From: Pseudomonas sp. RSB 5.4
GTDB lineage: Bacteria > Pseudomonadota > Gammaproteobacteria > Pseudomonadales > Pseudomonadaceae
Reading direction: 5' to 3'
NCBI RefSeq assembly: GCF_037126175.1
Contig: NZ_CP146986.1
Coordinates: forward strand, 2,136,501-2,200,500
Length of the DNA: 64,000 nucleotides
Each line of letters starts with the position of its first letter. Within the stretch, counting starts at the first letter, position 1. This document shows, piece by piece, positions 34,902-44,334 of the stretch. The position numbers and the translations under genes are program-made. Below the pieces are notes generated by a model. That model had not been told where the DNA came from, made no database searches, and saw only the letters and a program-made list of their open reading frames with translations.

Positions 34902-37820
34902 ATGTCCCTGATAGTTCTACTGCTTCTGCCATTCATTGGCAGCTGTCTGGCAGCGGTGCTGCCACACAACGCGCGTAATACCGAATCCCTGTTGGCAGGT
35001 CTGGTCGCTTTGATCGGCACCGTGCAGGTTGCGCTGTTGTACCCGCAAATCGCCCACGGCGGGGTGATTCGTGAAGAGTTCATGTGGCTGCCCAGCCTGG
35101 GTCTGAACTTCGTCCTGCGCATGGACGGCTTCGCCTGGCTGTTCTCGCTGCTGGTGCTGGGCATCGGCGCACTCGTCTCTTTATATGCGCGTTATTACAT
35201 GTCACCGGACGACCCGGTGCCGCGCTTCTTCGCCTTCTTCCTGGCGTTCATGGGTGCGATGCTCGGGCTGGTGATCTCCGGCAACCTGATCCAGATCGTG
35301 TTCTTCTGGGAGCTGACCAGCCTCTTCTCGTTCCTGTTGATTGGCTACTGGCACCACCGTTCTGACGCCCGGCGTGGCGCCTATATGGCGCTAATGGTCA
35401 CCGGTGCGGGAGGATTGTGCCTGCTGGCGGGGGTCATGATCCTCGGCCATGTCGTCGGCAGCTATGACCTGGACAAGGTCCTGGCCGCCGGCGATCAGAT
35501 TCGCGCACATGCCCTCTACCCTATTCTGCTTCCCCTCATCCTCATCGGCGCCCTCAGCAAAAGCGCCCAGTTCCCTTTCCACTTCTGGCTGCCGCACGCC
35601 ATGGCGGCGCCCACCCCGGTTTCGGCTTATCTGCACTCGGCGACCATGGTCAAGGCCGGGGTGTTCCTGCTCGCGCGCCTGTGGCCGTCGCTGTCCGGCA
35701 GTGAAGAGTGGTTCTACATTGTCAGCGGCGCCGGTGCGTGTACGTTGTTGCTCGGCGCCTACTGCGCAATGTTCCAGAACGACCTCAAGGGTCTGCTGGC
35801 CTACTCGACCATCAGCCATCTGGGCTTGATCACCTTGCTGCTGGGTCTGAACAGCCCACTGGCGGCGGTCGCTGCGGTGTTCCACATTCTCAACCACGCG
35901 ACCTTCAAGGCCTCGCTGTTCATGGCCGCCGGGATCATCGACCACGAGAGCGGCACCCGTGACATCCGCAAACTCAGCGGCCTGATCAAACTGATTCCGT
36001 TCACCGCCACGTTGGCGATGGTTGCCAGTGCATCGATGGCCGGCGTGCCGTTGCTCAACGGTTTCCTCTCGAAAGAAATGTTCTTCGCCGAAACCGTGTT
36101 CATCAACGCAACCGCGTGGGTCGAAGCAGCACTGCCGATTGTCGCAACCATCGCTGGCACATTCAGCGTCGCCTACTCGCTGCGCTTCACCGTCGATGTG
36201 TTCTTCGGCCCGACGGCTACCGACCTGCCGCACACCCCGCACGAACCGCCGCGCTGGATGCGTGCGCCGGTGGAGCTGCTGGTGTTCACCTGTCTGGTCG
36301 TCGGGATCTTCCCGGCCCAAGTGGTCGGCCCGCTGCTCGCGGCCGCCGCGCTGCCGGTGGTGGGTGGCACGCTGCCGGAGTACAGCCTGGCGATCTGGCA
36401 CGGTCTGAATGCACCGATGATCATGAGCCTGATCGCCATGTCCGGCGGCATCGTGGTCTATCTGCTGTTGCGCAACCAGCTCAAACGTGGACGCTTCAAA
36501 TACCCGCCGCTGGTGGGCCGTTTCAACGGCAAGCGCCTGTTCGAGCGCAGTCTGGTGATCATGATGCGCATGGCCCGTCGGGTAGAACGCCGACTCGGCA
36601 CCCGACGCCTGCAGATGCAACTGTTCCTGATGGTCCTGGCGGCAGTGCTCGCCGGCCTGATCCCGATGTTGCACAGCAGCCTGAGCTGGGGCGACCGGCC
36701 GAAGATTCCGGGCTCCATCGTGTTCGTCACCCTGTGGCTGCTGGCGATTGCCTGCGCCCTCGGCGCGGCATGGCAGGCCAAGTATCACCGTCTCGCCGCC
36801 CTGACCATGGTCAGCGTCTGCGGGCTGATGACCTGCGTGACCTTCGTCTGGTTTTCGGCGCCGGATCTGGCCCTGACGCAACTGGCGGTGGAAGTGGTGA
36901 CCACGGTGCTGATCCTGCTCGGCCTGCGCTGGCTGCCACGACGCATCGAAGAAGTCTCGCCACTGCCATCGAGCCTGCGCAAGGCCCGGGTGCGCCGCTT
37001 GCGCGACTTGCTGCTGTCGATCGCCGTCGGCGCCGGCATGGCACTGCTGTCCTACGCCATGCTGACGCGGCAGACGCCCAACGACATTTCCTCGTTCTAC
37101 CTCAGCCGTGCCATGCCCGAGGGCGGTGGCAGCAACGTGGTCAACGTGATGCTGGTGGACTTCCGCGGCTTCGACACGCTCGGTGAGATCACCGTGCTGG
37201 TGGCCGTGGCACTGACCGTGTTCGCCCTGCTGCGGCGCTTCCGTCCGCCGAAAGAAAGCCTGCAATTGCCGGCCCAGCAACGCTTGCTCGCGCCGGACGT
37301 GGTCACCGATCTGGTCAACCCGCGTACAGCCAGCGACACCGCGCTCGGTTTCATGATGGTGCCGGCAGTGCTGGTGCGCCTGTTGCTGCCGATTGCGCTG
37401 GTGGTGTCGTTCTACCTGTTCATGCGCGGCCACAACCAGCCGGGCGGCGGTTTCGTCGCCGGATTGGTGATGTCAGTGGCGTTCATCCTGCAGTACATGG
37501 TCGCTGGCACCCAGTGGGTCGAGGCGCAAATGAGCCTGCGACCGCTGCGCTGGATGGGCACCGGCCTGCTGTTTGCCACCGCCACCGGTCTCGGGGCGAT
37601 GGCGGTCGGCTATCCGTTCCTGACCACCCACACCTGGCATTTCGCCTTGCCGCTGCTGGGCGAGATCCATATCGCCAGTGCGCTGTTCTTCGATATCGGC
37701 GTGTACGCCGTAGTGGTCGGCTCGACGCTGCTGATTCTGACCGCGCTCGCCCACCAATCGGTGCGTGGTCACAAGACCGCGTCGCTGCCCAAGTCCGTCG
37801 CCAGCAAAGGAGCCGTCTGA
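34902..37820 (+). CDS. mrpA: Mrp/Pha Na+/H+ antiporter subunit A with fused B domain
   Basis: The 972-aa membrane protein has the NuoL-like MrpA core (residues 1 to about 500) with SAQFPFHFWLPHAMAAPTPVSA and the proton-channel Lys/Glu residues. An MrpA-specific C-terminal extension follows, with an MrpB domain (about 820-960) containing MRGHNQPGGGFVAG. The fusion is normal for group-2 operons. It exchanges cytoplasmic Na+ (or K+) for protons. Its stop overlaps the mrpC start (TGATG). Upstream lie a weak ribosome site and a REP pair; the promoter should be in 34760-34900. Confidence 0.95.
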   Translation: MSLIVLLLLPFIGSCLAAVLPHNARNTESLLAGLVALIGTVQVALLYPQIAHGGVIREEFMWLPSLGLNFVLRMDGFAWLFSLLVLGIGALVSLYARYYMSPDDPVPRFFAFFLAFMGAMLGLVISGNLIQIVFFWELTSLFSFLLIGYWHHRSDARRGAYMALMVTGAGGLCLLAGVMILGHVVGSYDLDKVLAAGDQIRAHALYPILLPLILIGALSKSAQFPFHFWLPHAMAAPTPVSAYLHSATMVKAGVFLLARLWPSLSGSEEWFYIVSGAGACTLLLGAYCAMFQNDLKGLLAYSTISHLGLITLLLGLNSPLAAVAAVFHILNHATFKASLFMAAGIIDHESGTRDIRKLSGLIKLIPFTATLAMVASASMAGVPLLNGFLSKEMFFAETVFINATAWVEAALPIVATIAGTFSVAYSLRFTVDVFFGPTATDLPHTPHEPPRWMRAPVELLVFTCLVVGIFPAQVVGPLLAAAALPVVGGTLPEYSLAIWHGLNAPMIMSLIAMSGGIVVYLLLRNQLKRGRFKYPPLVGRFNGKRLFERSLVIMMRMARRVERRLGTRRLQMQLFLMVLAAVLAGLIPMLHSSLSWGDRPKIPGSIVFVTLWLLAIACALGAAWQAKYHRLAALTMVSVCGLMTCVTFVWFSAPDLALTQLAVEVVTTVLILLGLRWLPRRIEEVSPLPSSLRKARVRRLRDLLLSIAVGAGMALLSYAMLTRQTPNDISSFYLSRAMPEGGGSNVVNVMLVDFRGFDTLGEITVLVAVALTVFALLRRFRPPKESLQLPAQQRLLAPDVVTDLVNPRTASDTALGFMMVPAVLVRLLLPIALVVSFYLFMRGHNQPGGGFVAGLVMSVAFILQYMVAGTQWVEAQMSLRPLRWMGTGLLFATATGLGAMAVGYPFLTTHTWHFALPLLGEIHIASALFFDIGVYAVVVGSTLLILTALAHQSVRGHKTASLPKSVASKGAV

Positions 37821-38164
37821 TGGAAGAAGTCATCGCAATCGCCATCGGCGTACTCGCCGCGTCCGGTGTCTGGCTGGTGTTGCGGCCACGGACATTCCAG
37901 GTGGTCATGGGCCTGTGCCTGTTGTCCTACGCGGTCAACCTGTTCATCTTCAGCATGGGCAGCCTGTTCATCGGTAAAGAGCCGGTGATCAAGGACGGCG
38001 TGACCCAGGACCTGCTGCACTACACCGATCCGCTGCCACAGGCCTTGGTGCTGACGGCAATCGTCATCAGCTTCGCCATGACCGCGCTGTTCCTGGTGGT
38101 GTTGCTGGCGTCGCGGGGCCTGACCGGCACCGACCACGTCGACGGCCGGGAGCCCAAGGAATGA
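37820..38164 (+). CDS. mrpC: Mrp/Pha antiporter subunit C
   Basis: The 114-aa protein has three helices and is NuoK-like: GVYLVLRPRTFQVVMG-type first loop (here GVWLVLRPRTFQ), SYAVNLFIFSMG and DPLPQALVLTAIVI with the conserved PQALVLTAIVI signature. It is an obligate subunit of the antiporter complex. It overlaps mrpA by one base and mrpD by four, so the chain is translationally coupled. Confidence 0.95.
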   Translation: MEEVIAIAIGVLAASGVWLVLRPRTFQVVMGLCLLSYAVNLFIFSMGSLFIGKEPVIKDGVTQDLLHYTDPLPQALVLTAIVISFAMTALFLVVLLASRGLTGTDHVDGREPKE

Positions 38165-39840
38165 TGGCGATGACTCACCTGATCGCCGCACCGATCCTGC
38201 TGCCGCTGCTGACCGCCGCCATCATGTTGATGCTCGGCGAAAAGCACCGCCCGCTGAAGGCGAAAATCAATCTGTTCTCCAGCCTCGTCGGCCTGTTCAT
38301 TTCGGTGATGCTGCTGCAGTGGACGCAAACCACCGGTGTGCCCGGTTCCATCGGCGTGTACCTGCCGGGCAACTGGCAGGCGCCGTTCGGCATCGTGCTG
38401 GTGGTCGATCGCCTGTCGGCGTTGATGCTGGTGCTGACCGGCATCATCGGCGTCAGCGCCCTGCTGTTTGCCATGGCGCGCTGGGACGGCGCGGGGTCGA
38501 GCTTCCACGCGCTGTTCCAGATTCAACTGATGGGCCTGTACGGCGCGTTCCTCACCGCCGACCTGTTCAACCTGTTCGTGTTCTTCGAAGTGCTGCTCGC
38601 CGCCTCCTATGGCCTGTTGCTGCACGGCTCGGGTCGGGCGCGGGTGTCGTCGGGGCTGCATTACATCTCGATCAACCTGCTGGCCTCGTCGCTGTTCCTG
38701 ATTGGCGCGGCGCTGATCTATGGCGTCACCGGCACCCTGAACATGGCCGATCTGGCGCTGAAGATTCCACTGGTGCCGGAAGCCGACCGTGGCTTGCTGC
38801 ACGCCGGCGCGGGGATTCTCGCCGTGGCGTTCCTGGCCAAGGCCGGCATGTGGCCGCTGAACTTCTGGCTGGTGCCGGCCTACTCCTCGGCGAGCGCACC
38901 GGTGGCGGCGATGTTCGCGATCATGACCAAGGTCGGCGTCTACACCCTGCTGCGCCTGTGGACGCTGCTGTTCTCCGGGCAAGCCGGGGCTTCGGCATTC
39001 TTCGGTGGTGACTGGCTGATCTACGGCGGCATGGCGACCATGGCCTGCGCGGCGCTGGCGATTCTGGCCGCGCAACGTCTGGAGCGCATGGCCAGCCTGA
39101 GCATTCTGGTGTCGGCGGGGATTCTCCTGTCGGCGGTAGGTTTCGCCCAGCCGAACCTGATCGGCGCAGCGCTGTTCTATCTGGTCAGCTCGACCCTGGC
39201 CCTGAGCGCACTGTTCCTGTTGGCCGAACTGATTGAGCGTTCGCGTTCGGCCAACGAAATCCCGCTGGAGGACGAAAACGAGTTGTTGCCACGTCCGCAG
39301 GAATCCTTGCAACCGCCCAAGGGCATCAACCTCGACGACGAACAGAAAGCGGTGGTCGGTCAGGTCATTCCGTGGACCATGGCGTTTCTCGGTTTGAGCT
39401 TCATTGCCTGCGCGCTGTTGATCATCGGCATGCCGCCGCTGTCCGGGTTCATCGGCAAGCTCAACCTGATCGGTGCCCTGCTCAATCCGTTGGGGCTGGG
39501 GACTGATGCTCCAATCTCGAATGCCGCATGGGCGTTGCTGGCCCTGCTGATCCTCTCCGGACTGGCCTCACTGATGGCATTCGCCCGTATGGGTATCCAG
39601 CGTTTCTGGACACCCGAAGAGCGCCCTTCGCCGCTGCTGCGCAAGCTGGAATGTGCGCCGATCTTCCTGTTGCTGGGGCTGAGCATTGCACTGACCTTCA
39701 AGGCCGAGCCATTGCTGCGCTACACCCAGGCCACCGCCGACGCCTTGAACAATCCGCAGCAATACGTGATGGCGGTGCTCGGCACTCGCGCCGTGCCAAG
39801 CCCTGAAGCCAAGGCGGCGATGCTGGAGGTGCAACCATGA
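38161..39840 (+). CDS. mrpD: Mrp/Pha antiporter subunit D
   Basis: The 559-aa NuoN/NuoM-like protein has about fourteen helices, with the proton-path segments LFVFFEVLLAASYGLLLHG and AFLAKAGMWPLNFWLVPAYS. A polar loop near 385-400 (LQPPKGINLDDEQ) separates late helices, as in other Pseudomonas homologues. It overlaps mrpC and mrpE by four bases each. Confidence 0.95.
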   Translation: MMAMTHLIAAPILLPLLTAAIMLMLGEKHRPLKAKINLFSSLVGLFISVMLLQWTQTTGVPGSIGVYLPGNWQAPFGIVLVVDRLSALMLVLTGIIGVSALLFAMARWDGAGSSFHALFQIQLMGLYGAFLTADLFNLFVFFEVLLAASYGLLLHGSGRARVSSGLHYISINLLASSLFLIGAALIYGVTGTLNMADLALKIPLVPEADRGLLHAGAGILAVAFLAKAGMWPLNFWLVPAYSSASAPVAAMFAIMTKVGVYTLLRLWTLLFSGQAGASAFFGGDWLIYGGMATMACAALAILAAQRLERMASLSILVSAGILLSAVGFAQPNLIGAALFYLVSSTLALSALFLLAELIERSRSANEIPLEDENELLPRPQESLQPPKGINLDDEQKAVVGQVIPWTMAFLGLSFIACALLIIGMPPLSGFIGKLNLIGALLNPLGLGTDAPISNAAWALLALLILSGLASLMAFARMGIQRFWTPEERPSPLLRKLECAPIFLLLGLSIALTFKAEPLLRYTQATADALNNPQQYVMAVLGTRAVPSPEAKAAMLEVQP

Positions 39841-40325
39841 AGCGTATATTTCCGGCGCCGTGGCTGTCACTGGCACTGTGGGTCTTGTGGCTCACGCTGA
39901 ACCTGTCTGTCAGCCCGGGCAATCTGCTGCTCGGTGCAATACTGGGGTTCGCGGCACCGCTGATGATGCGCAAGCTGCGTCCGAAACAGGTACGCATTCG
40001 CCGCCCGCTGACGATCCTGCGCCTGTTCCTGCTGGTCGGTCGTGACGTGATCCTATCCAACCTGATCGTCGCCTGGGGCGTGCTCAACGCCGGTCGTCGG
40101 CCGCCGCGTTCGCGCTTCGTCAAAGTGCCGCTGGACCTGCGCGACGCCCACGGTCTGGCCGCTCTGGCGATGATCTGCACCGTGGTGCCCGGCACCGTGT
40201 GGTCGGAGCTGGCGTTGGATCGCAGCATCCTGCTGCTGCACGTTTGGGATCTGGATGACGAGGCGCACTTCATCCACCACTTCAAGACTGCCTACGAGCA
40301 GCCGTTGATGGAGATTTTCGAATGA
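39837..40325 (+). CDS. mrpE: Mrp/Pha antiporter subunit E
   Basis: The 162-aa protein has two or three N-terminal helices (LSLALWVLWLTLNLSVSPGN) and a soluble tail with the family motif ALAMICTVVPGTVWSELA and HVWDLDDE. MrpE is needed for full antiport activity. It overlaps mrpD and mrpF by ATGA. Confidence 0.94.
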   Translation: MKRIFPAPWLSLALWVLWLTLNLSVSPGNLLLGAILGFAAPLMMRKLRPKQVRIRRPLTILRLFLLVGRDVILSNLIVAWGVLNAGRRPPRSRFVKVPLDLRDAHGLAALAMICTVVPGTVWSELALDRSILLLHVWDLDDEAHFIHHFKTAYEQPLMEIFE

Positions 40326-40600
40326 GCCCGCTGCTGTCGAACGCGATTCTGCTGACGCTGTTTCTATTCTCGCTGGCGATGGTCCTGACCTTGATTCGCC
40401 TGTTCAAGGGGCCTTCGGCACAGGATCGGGTACTCGCTCTGGATTACCTGTACATCGTCGCCATGCTGATGATGCTGACGTTGGGCATTCGTTATTCCAG
40501 TGACACTTACTTCGAGGCGGCGCTGCTGATCGCGCTGTTCGGCTTCGTCGGCTCGTTTGCCCTGGCGAAATTCCTGCTGCGTGGCGAGGTGATCGAATGA
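40322..40600 (+). CDS. mrpF: Mrp/Pha antiporter subunit F
   Basis: The 92-aa protein has three helices and the MrpF motif RLFKGPSAQDRVLALDYLY in the loop between helices 1 and 2. It is a small integral subunit. It overlaps mrpE and mrpG by four bases. Confidence 0.94.
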   Translation: MSPLLSNAILLTLFLFSLAMVLTLIRLFKGPSAQDRVLALDYLYIVAMLMMLTLGIRYSSDTYFEAALLIALFGFVGSFALAKFLLRGEVIE

Positions 40601-40959
40601 ATGCTGAATTGTCGCTGTGGGTCGAGATTCCGGTGGCGATCCTGCTGGTGCTCAGCGGAGTGTTTGCGCTGATTGGCGCGACCGGATTGCTGCGCATGAA
40701 GGATTACTTCCAGCGCATGCACCCGCCGGCGCTGGCCTCGACGCTGGGCGCCTGGTGTGTGGCGCTGGCATCGATCATCTGCTTCTCGGTGCTCAAGTCC
40801 GGGCCAGTGTTGCACGCGTGGCTGATTCCGATTCTGCTGGCGATTACCGTACCGGTGACCACGCTGCTGCTGGCGCGGGCGGCATTGTTCCGCAAGCGAA
40901 TGGCGGGGGATGATGTGCCGGCTGAGGTGAGTAGTCGCAGGACCGAGAGCGGTAGTTAG
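40597..40959 (+). CDS. mrpG: Mrp/Pha antiporter subunit G
   Basis: The 120-aa protein has three helices with the MrpG pattern GVFALIGATGLLRMKDYFQR, RMHPPALASTLG and a polar tail. It is the last gene of the operon. A long REP doublet follows 24 bases later and may stabilise the 3' end of the transcript. Confidence 0.94.
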   Translation: MNAELSLWVEIPVAILLVLSGVFALIGATGLLRMKDYFQRMHPPALASTLGAWCVALASIICFSVLKSGPVLHAWLIPILLAITVPVTTLLLARAALFRKRMAGDDVPAEVSSRRTESGS

Positions 40960-40982
40960 TTTCTACACCTATGGTGTCTGAG

Positions 40983-41064
40983 CGGGCCTCTTCGCGAGCA
41001 AGCCCGCTCCCACATTTGGAATGCATTTCCCCTGTGGGAGCGGGCTTGCTCGCGAAGAGGCCGG
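40983..41064. repeat. REP doublet with extended stem
   Basis: The arms extend beyond the core into GCCTCTTCGCGAGC and its complement, giving one of the longest inverted repeats of the window. It lies between the convergent mrpG and DUF3995 genes. Confidence 0.92.
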
Positions 41065-41086
41065 TGCTGCCAACCCATGAACCGGG

Positions 41087-41527
41087 TCAGATCCAAGCCA
41101 CCGCCAACAACCCCGCCCCCAACACTAGGCACAACGGCGAATACACCCAGGTATCCAGCCGCGCAAACCGCGAATCCTTCACCTCTTTGAAAAACCCCAC
41201 CAGATTCGAATCACCAATCGCCCGGGCAAACATCAACAATGCAATCGCACTGATCACCCATTGCAACGCCTTGTGGTGCACCGCCGGCATGCCCCAGCCG
41301 ACCCGCATGCATACCAGCGCGGCAATCGCCAATAATGCTGCCGCCACCACCAAGGTAATCCAGCCTGACGGTTTGAACGCCGGTCGCACCGTTGCCACCA
41401 GACCTTGCACCGGCACTTGCGGTACCGCCGCTACCGCCGCCCATTGCCCACCCAGCGCCCAATACACATGTACCAGGGCGATCACTGCAAATATCGTCAC
41501 CAGCCATTGAGCCAACACAAAGGTCAT
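41087..41527 (-). CDS. DUF3995 membrane protein
   Basis: The 146-aa protein has four hydrophobic helices and the DUF3995 pattern ALVHVYWALGGQW near the N-terminus, FKPSGWITLVVA and FARAIGDSNLVGFFK. Its function is unknown. AAAGGA before ATG 41527 fixes the start; the longer frame upstream is unrelated. It is a single-gene unit convergent with the antiporter operon. Confidence 0.85.
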   Translation of the reverse strand: MTFVLAQWLVTIFAVIALVHVYWALGGQWAAVAAVPQVPVQGLVATVRPAFKPSGWITLVVAAALLAIAALVCMRVGWGMPAVHHKALQWVISAIALLMFARAIGDSNLVGFFKEVKDSRFARLDTWVYSPLCLVLGAGLLAVAWI

Positions 41528-41621
41528 GGTCGAGAATCCTTTCCAGGGATTTGAACAAAACATCCTAGTTGGCATTTTTTGAAGTGCACGACCGATCGGC
41601 GGTACGGTAAAGTGCCGCCCC

Positions 41622-42011
41622 ATGAAATTCACCCGTTCCGATCGCTCACTGCTGGCCTGGATGCTCTATTGCTGCGTCCTGTTCAACGTGTTCGCCTGCA
41701 GCATCGGTCACGGGCAAATGGTCGGAATGCAGCTCAACGGTATCGGCGGCCAGTTCTGTACGGTCGACCCGGCCACTCAAGCGCCGCTGGCCAGCAATCC
41801 CACCGAAGAGCAACTGCCGACCCTGTCCAAGGCGTTCGGCTGTCCGCTGTGCTCGGTCGGCGGCGGCATGGGCCCGGCATTCAACTCCAGCCTGACCCTC
41901 GCGGTTCTGCCCGAGCAACACAGCCCGCCGCTGGCACCCATCGTCAGCGCCGACCTCCCCGCCCGCTTCACCTGGCCTTCGGCCAACCCTCGCGCCCCGC
42001 CGCTCGCCTGA
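41622..42011 (+). CDS. DUF2946 protein upstream of TonB receptor
   Basis: The 129-aa protein has a signal-like first helix (LLAWMLYCCVLFNVFACSIGHG), and GCPLCSVGG supplies a CxxC pair. These are DUF2946 features; the family is often next to TonB-dependent receptors and copper genes. Cysteine and histidine content suggests metal binding, but this is inference. The TonB receptor begins 93 bases downstream on the same strand, so the two are likely co-expressed. Confidence 0.82.
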   Translation: MKFTRSDRSLLAWMLYCCVLFNVFACSIGHGQMVGMQLNGIGGQFCTVDPATQAPLASNPTEEQLPTLSKAFGCPLCSVGGGMGPAFNSSLTLAVLPEQHSPPLAPIVSADLPARFTWPSANPRAPPLA

Positions 42012-42104
42012 GTGTCTTTGCCTTTTTGATTTTTTCAGCCCACTGCGCCAACGCGCGGCGTTTGCCTGTGCGCTGATTCCTAGACAAGCATTCAGGATTC
42101 AACG

Positions 42105-44237
42105 ATGAAACACATTCCTCTGCTGGCGAGCCTGTGCGGCTGCCTGTCCCTTAACGCTTGGGCGCAATCCACCGTGGATCTGGCGCCGATCACCATCGAC
42201 GGCGAATCCACCAGCGAACCGGGCCTGAGCCTCGATCAATCCAGCGGCATGGCCTCGCGCCTCGGCCTCAACGTGCGCGACACCCCGGCCTCGGTGGCCG
42301 TCGCCAACCGCAACGACATCGAACGCCACGGCGCGCAAAACTTCCAGGACGCCGCCAATACCCTGCCCGGGGTCAATGCCAGCGCACCGCCAGGCTTTGG
42401 CGGATTCGTCTCCTACCGCGGCTTCACCAGCAGCCAGATCACCCAGATGTTCAACGGCGTCACCGTCTCTGGCGGCCTCGCCCGGCCGGTGGATTCATGG
42501 ATCTATGATCGGGTCGAGCTGGTGGGCGGGCCTTCGTCACTGATCAACGGCGCAGGCTCGGTGGGGGGTTCACTGAACTACTTGACCAAACTGGCAACTC
42601 GCGACGAACAAGCCGCTGAAGGTCGCGTCAGCTACGGCAGTTACGACACCACCGAAACCGCGCTCGGCCTCAATCACGCGCTGACCGACCCGAGCGCCGA
42701 CGTGCAGCACTACGCGCGGCTCGATGTCAGCCACAACACCAGCAACGGCTACATCGACCGCCAGGAACGCGATGCCTGGAGCGTGGCGTTTTCGTTGCTC
42801 AGCGACCTCACGCCGGATCTGTCGCACACCCTGGCCCTGGAATATCAGGACGAACACGAAGACAGCCCGTACTGGGGCACGCCGGTGCTCAACCCCAAGG
42901 CCGGCGAGTTGAAGATCGACAAACACAACCGCTTCAACAACTACAACGTCGAGGACGGGCGCTACGAACAGCGCACGATCTGGGTGCGCTCGATCATCGA
43001 CTACCGGATCAACGACAGCACCACCCTGCGCAACACGCTGTATCACCTCGACAGCCAGCGCGATTACCGCAATCTCGAGACCTACCAGTACAACGCTGAC
43101 AACAGCGCGGTGAACCGCTCCACCGCCTATCAAGTACGGCATCAGGGCGAGCAGAACGGCAACCAGTTCGAACTGCGCCACGACAACACCCTGTTCGGCC
43201 TCGACACCACCTGGTCCGGCGGTTTCGAGTACAAGGTCAACCAGACCACCAACTCGCCGCTGAATATCAAAGGCGCAAGCTCGGTCGACCCGAACAACTA
43301 CCGTCCGGGGCATTTCTACGATATTCCCGGCACCAACCCGACACTGATCAGCGACAAGACCAACGAGGTCACCACCAAGGCGCTGTTCGTGGAAAACCGC
43401 CTGGCACTGACCGACAAACTGGCGTTGCTCACCGGCCTGCGTTACGACGATATCGACCTCGACGTGACCAACCATCGCACCGTGACAGCCGCCAACCCCA
43501 AACACCTCAAGCGCAGCTGGGAGCCGGTCACCGGGCGCGTCGGCTTGACCTACCAGTTCATTCCATCCGCCAACGTCTACGTGCAATACAGCACCGCCGC
43601 CGAGCAGCCGAATGGCACCCAGGACTTCGATGTTTCAACCGGCAAGCAGTGGGAAATCGGTAGCAAGTTCGACTACCTGGATGGCCGTGGCTCGGCGACG
43701 GTTGCCGCCTACACCATCGAGCGCAAAGACTTTGCTGTGACTGATCCGATGGACCCGACCAGCAGCATCCCGGTGGGTCAGCAAACCTCGAAAGGCATCG
43801 AGATCGCCAGTTCCCTGCGGATCACCGACAAGCTGATGGCCGAAGGCAACTTCGCCTGGGTCGATGCGCAGTACGACGACTTCACCGAAAAGAATGCCGC
43901 CGGCGTAGTGGTGTCGCGCAAGGGCAACACGCCAACCAACGTTCCGGACCGGGTCGGCAATCTGTGGCTGACTTATGATTTTTCGCCGCAATGGCAAGGT
44001 GGGGTCGATGCACGGTATGTGGCGTCGGTGTATGCGGATACGGCGAACACCATGACCGTGCCGTCGTACACGCTGTTCGGCAGTTTCCTCAGCTATAAGG
44101 TCGACTCGCAAACCACCGTCACCGGTCGGGTGCGTAATCTGACCAATGAGGTGTATGCCGAGTTTGCGCATGTTTCGCCGGCGTACTATCTGGGTACGCC
44201 GCGCACCTTTGAATTGGCGGTGCAGACGAAGTTTTAA
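42105..44237 (+). CDS. TonB-dependent outer-membrane receptor
   Basis: The 710-aa protein has a signal peptide (LLASLCGCLSLNAWA), a plug domain beginning near residue 55 (NVRDTPASVAVANRNDIER, VDSWIYDRVELVGGPSSL) and a 22-strand barrel ending in a terminal Phe (LAVQTKF). An in-register TonB box is not obvious; VDLAPITIDG is a candidate. The pattern fits siderophore-type receptors of the FhuA/FecA class, although the DUF2946 neighbour hints at metal or copper chelates. No iron-regulated site was identified. Confidence 0.92.
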   Translation: MKHIPLLASLCGCLSLNAWAQSTVDLAPITIDGESTSEPGLSLDQSSGMASRLGLNVRDTPASVAVANRNDIERHGAQNFQDAANTLPGVNASAPPGFGGFVSYRGFTSSQITQMFNGVTVSGGLARPVDSWIYDRVELVGGPSSLINGAGSVGGSLNYLTKLATRDEQAAEGRVSYGSYDTTETALGLNHALTDPSADVQHYARLDVSHNTSNGYIDRQERDAWSVAFSLLSDLTPDLSHTLALEYQDEHEDSPYWGTPVLNPKAGELKIDKHNRFNNYNVEDGRYEQRTIWVRSIIDYRINDSTTLRNTLYHLDSQRDYRNLETYQYNADNSAVNRSTAYQVRHQGEQNGNQFELRHDNTLFGLDTTWSGGFEYKVNQTTNSPLNIKGASSVDPNNYRPGHFYDIPGTNPTLISDKTNEVTTKALFVENRLALTDKLALLTGLRYDDIDLDVTNHRTVTAANPKHLKRSWEPVTGRVGLTYQFIPSANVYVQYSTAAEQPNGTQDFDVSTGKQWEIGSKFDYLDGRGSATVAAYTIERKDFAVTDPMDPTSSIPVGQQTSKGIEIASSLRITDKLMAEGNFAWVDAQYDDFTEKNAAGVVVSRKGNTPTNVPDRVGNLWLTYDFSPQWQGGVDARYVASVYADTANTMTVPSYTLFGSFLSYKVDSQTTVTGRVRNLTNEVYAEFAHVSPAYYLGTPRTFELAVQTKF

Positions 44238-44249
44238 AAGCGTAAAAGC

Positions 44250-44314
44250 TTCGCGAGCAAGCCCGCTCCCACAATTGGAACGCGTCCTCCTGTGGGAGCG
44301 GGCTTGCTCGCGAA
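44250..44314. repeat. REP doublet (tail-to-tail)
   Basis: Reverse arm 44250-44272 and forward arm 44292-44314 separate the convergent TonB receptor and betaine-type binding-protein genes. Confidence 0.9.
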
Positions 44315-44334
44315 GAGGCCAGCGGACTCACCAC

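Noticed and set aside
35391..37433. 680-codon open frame on the minus strand inside mrpA
   Set aside because: Composition (HHQ, RRQ, QQQ runs) is that of the complement of a membrane protein.
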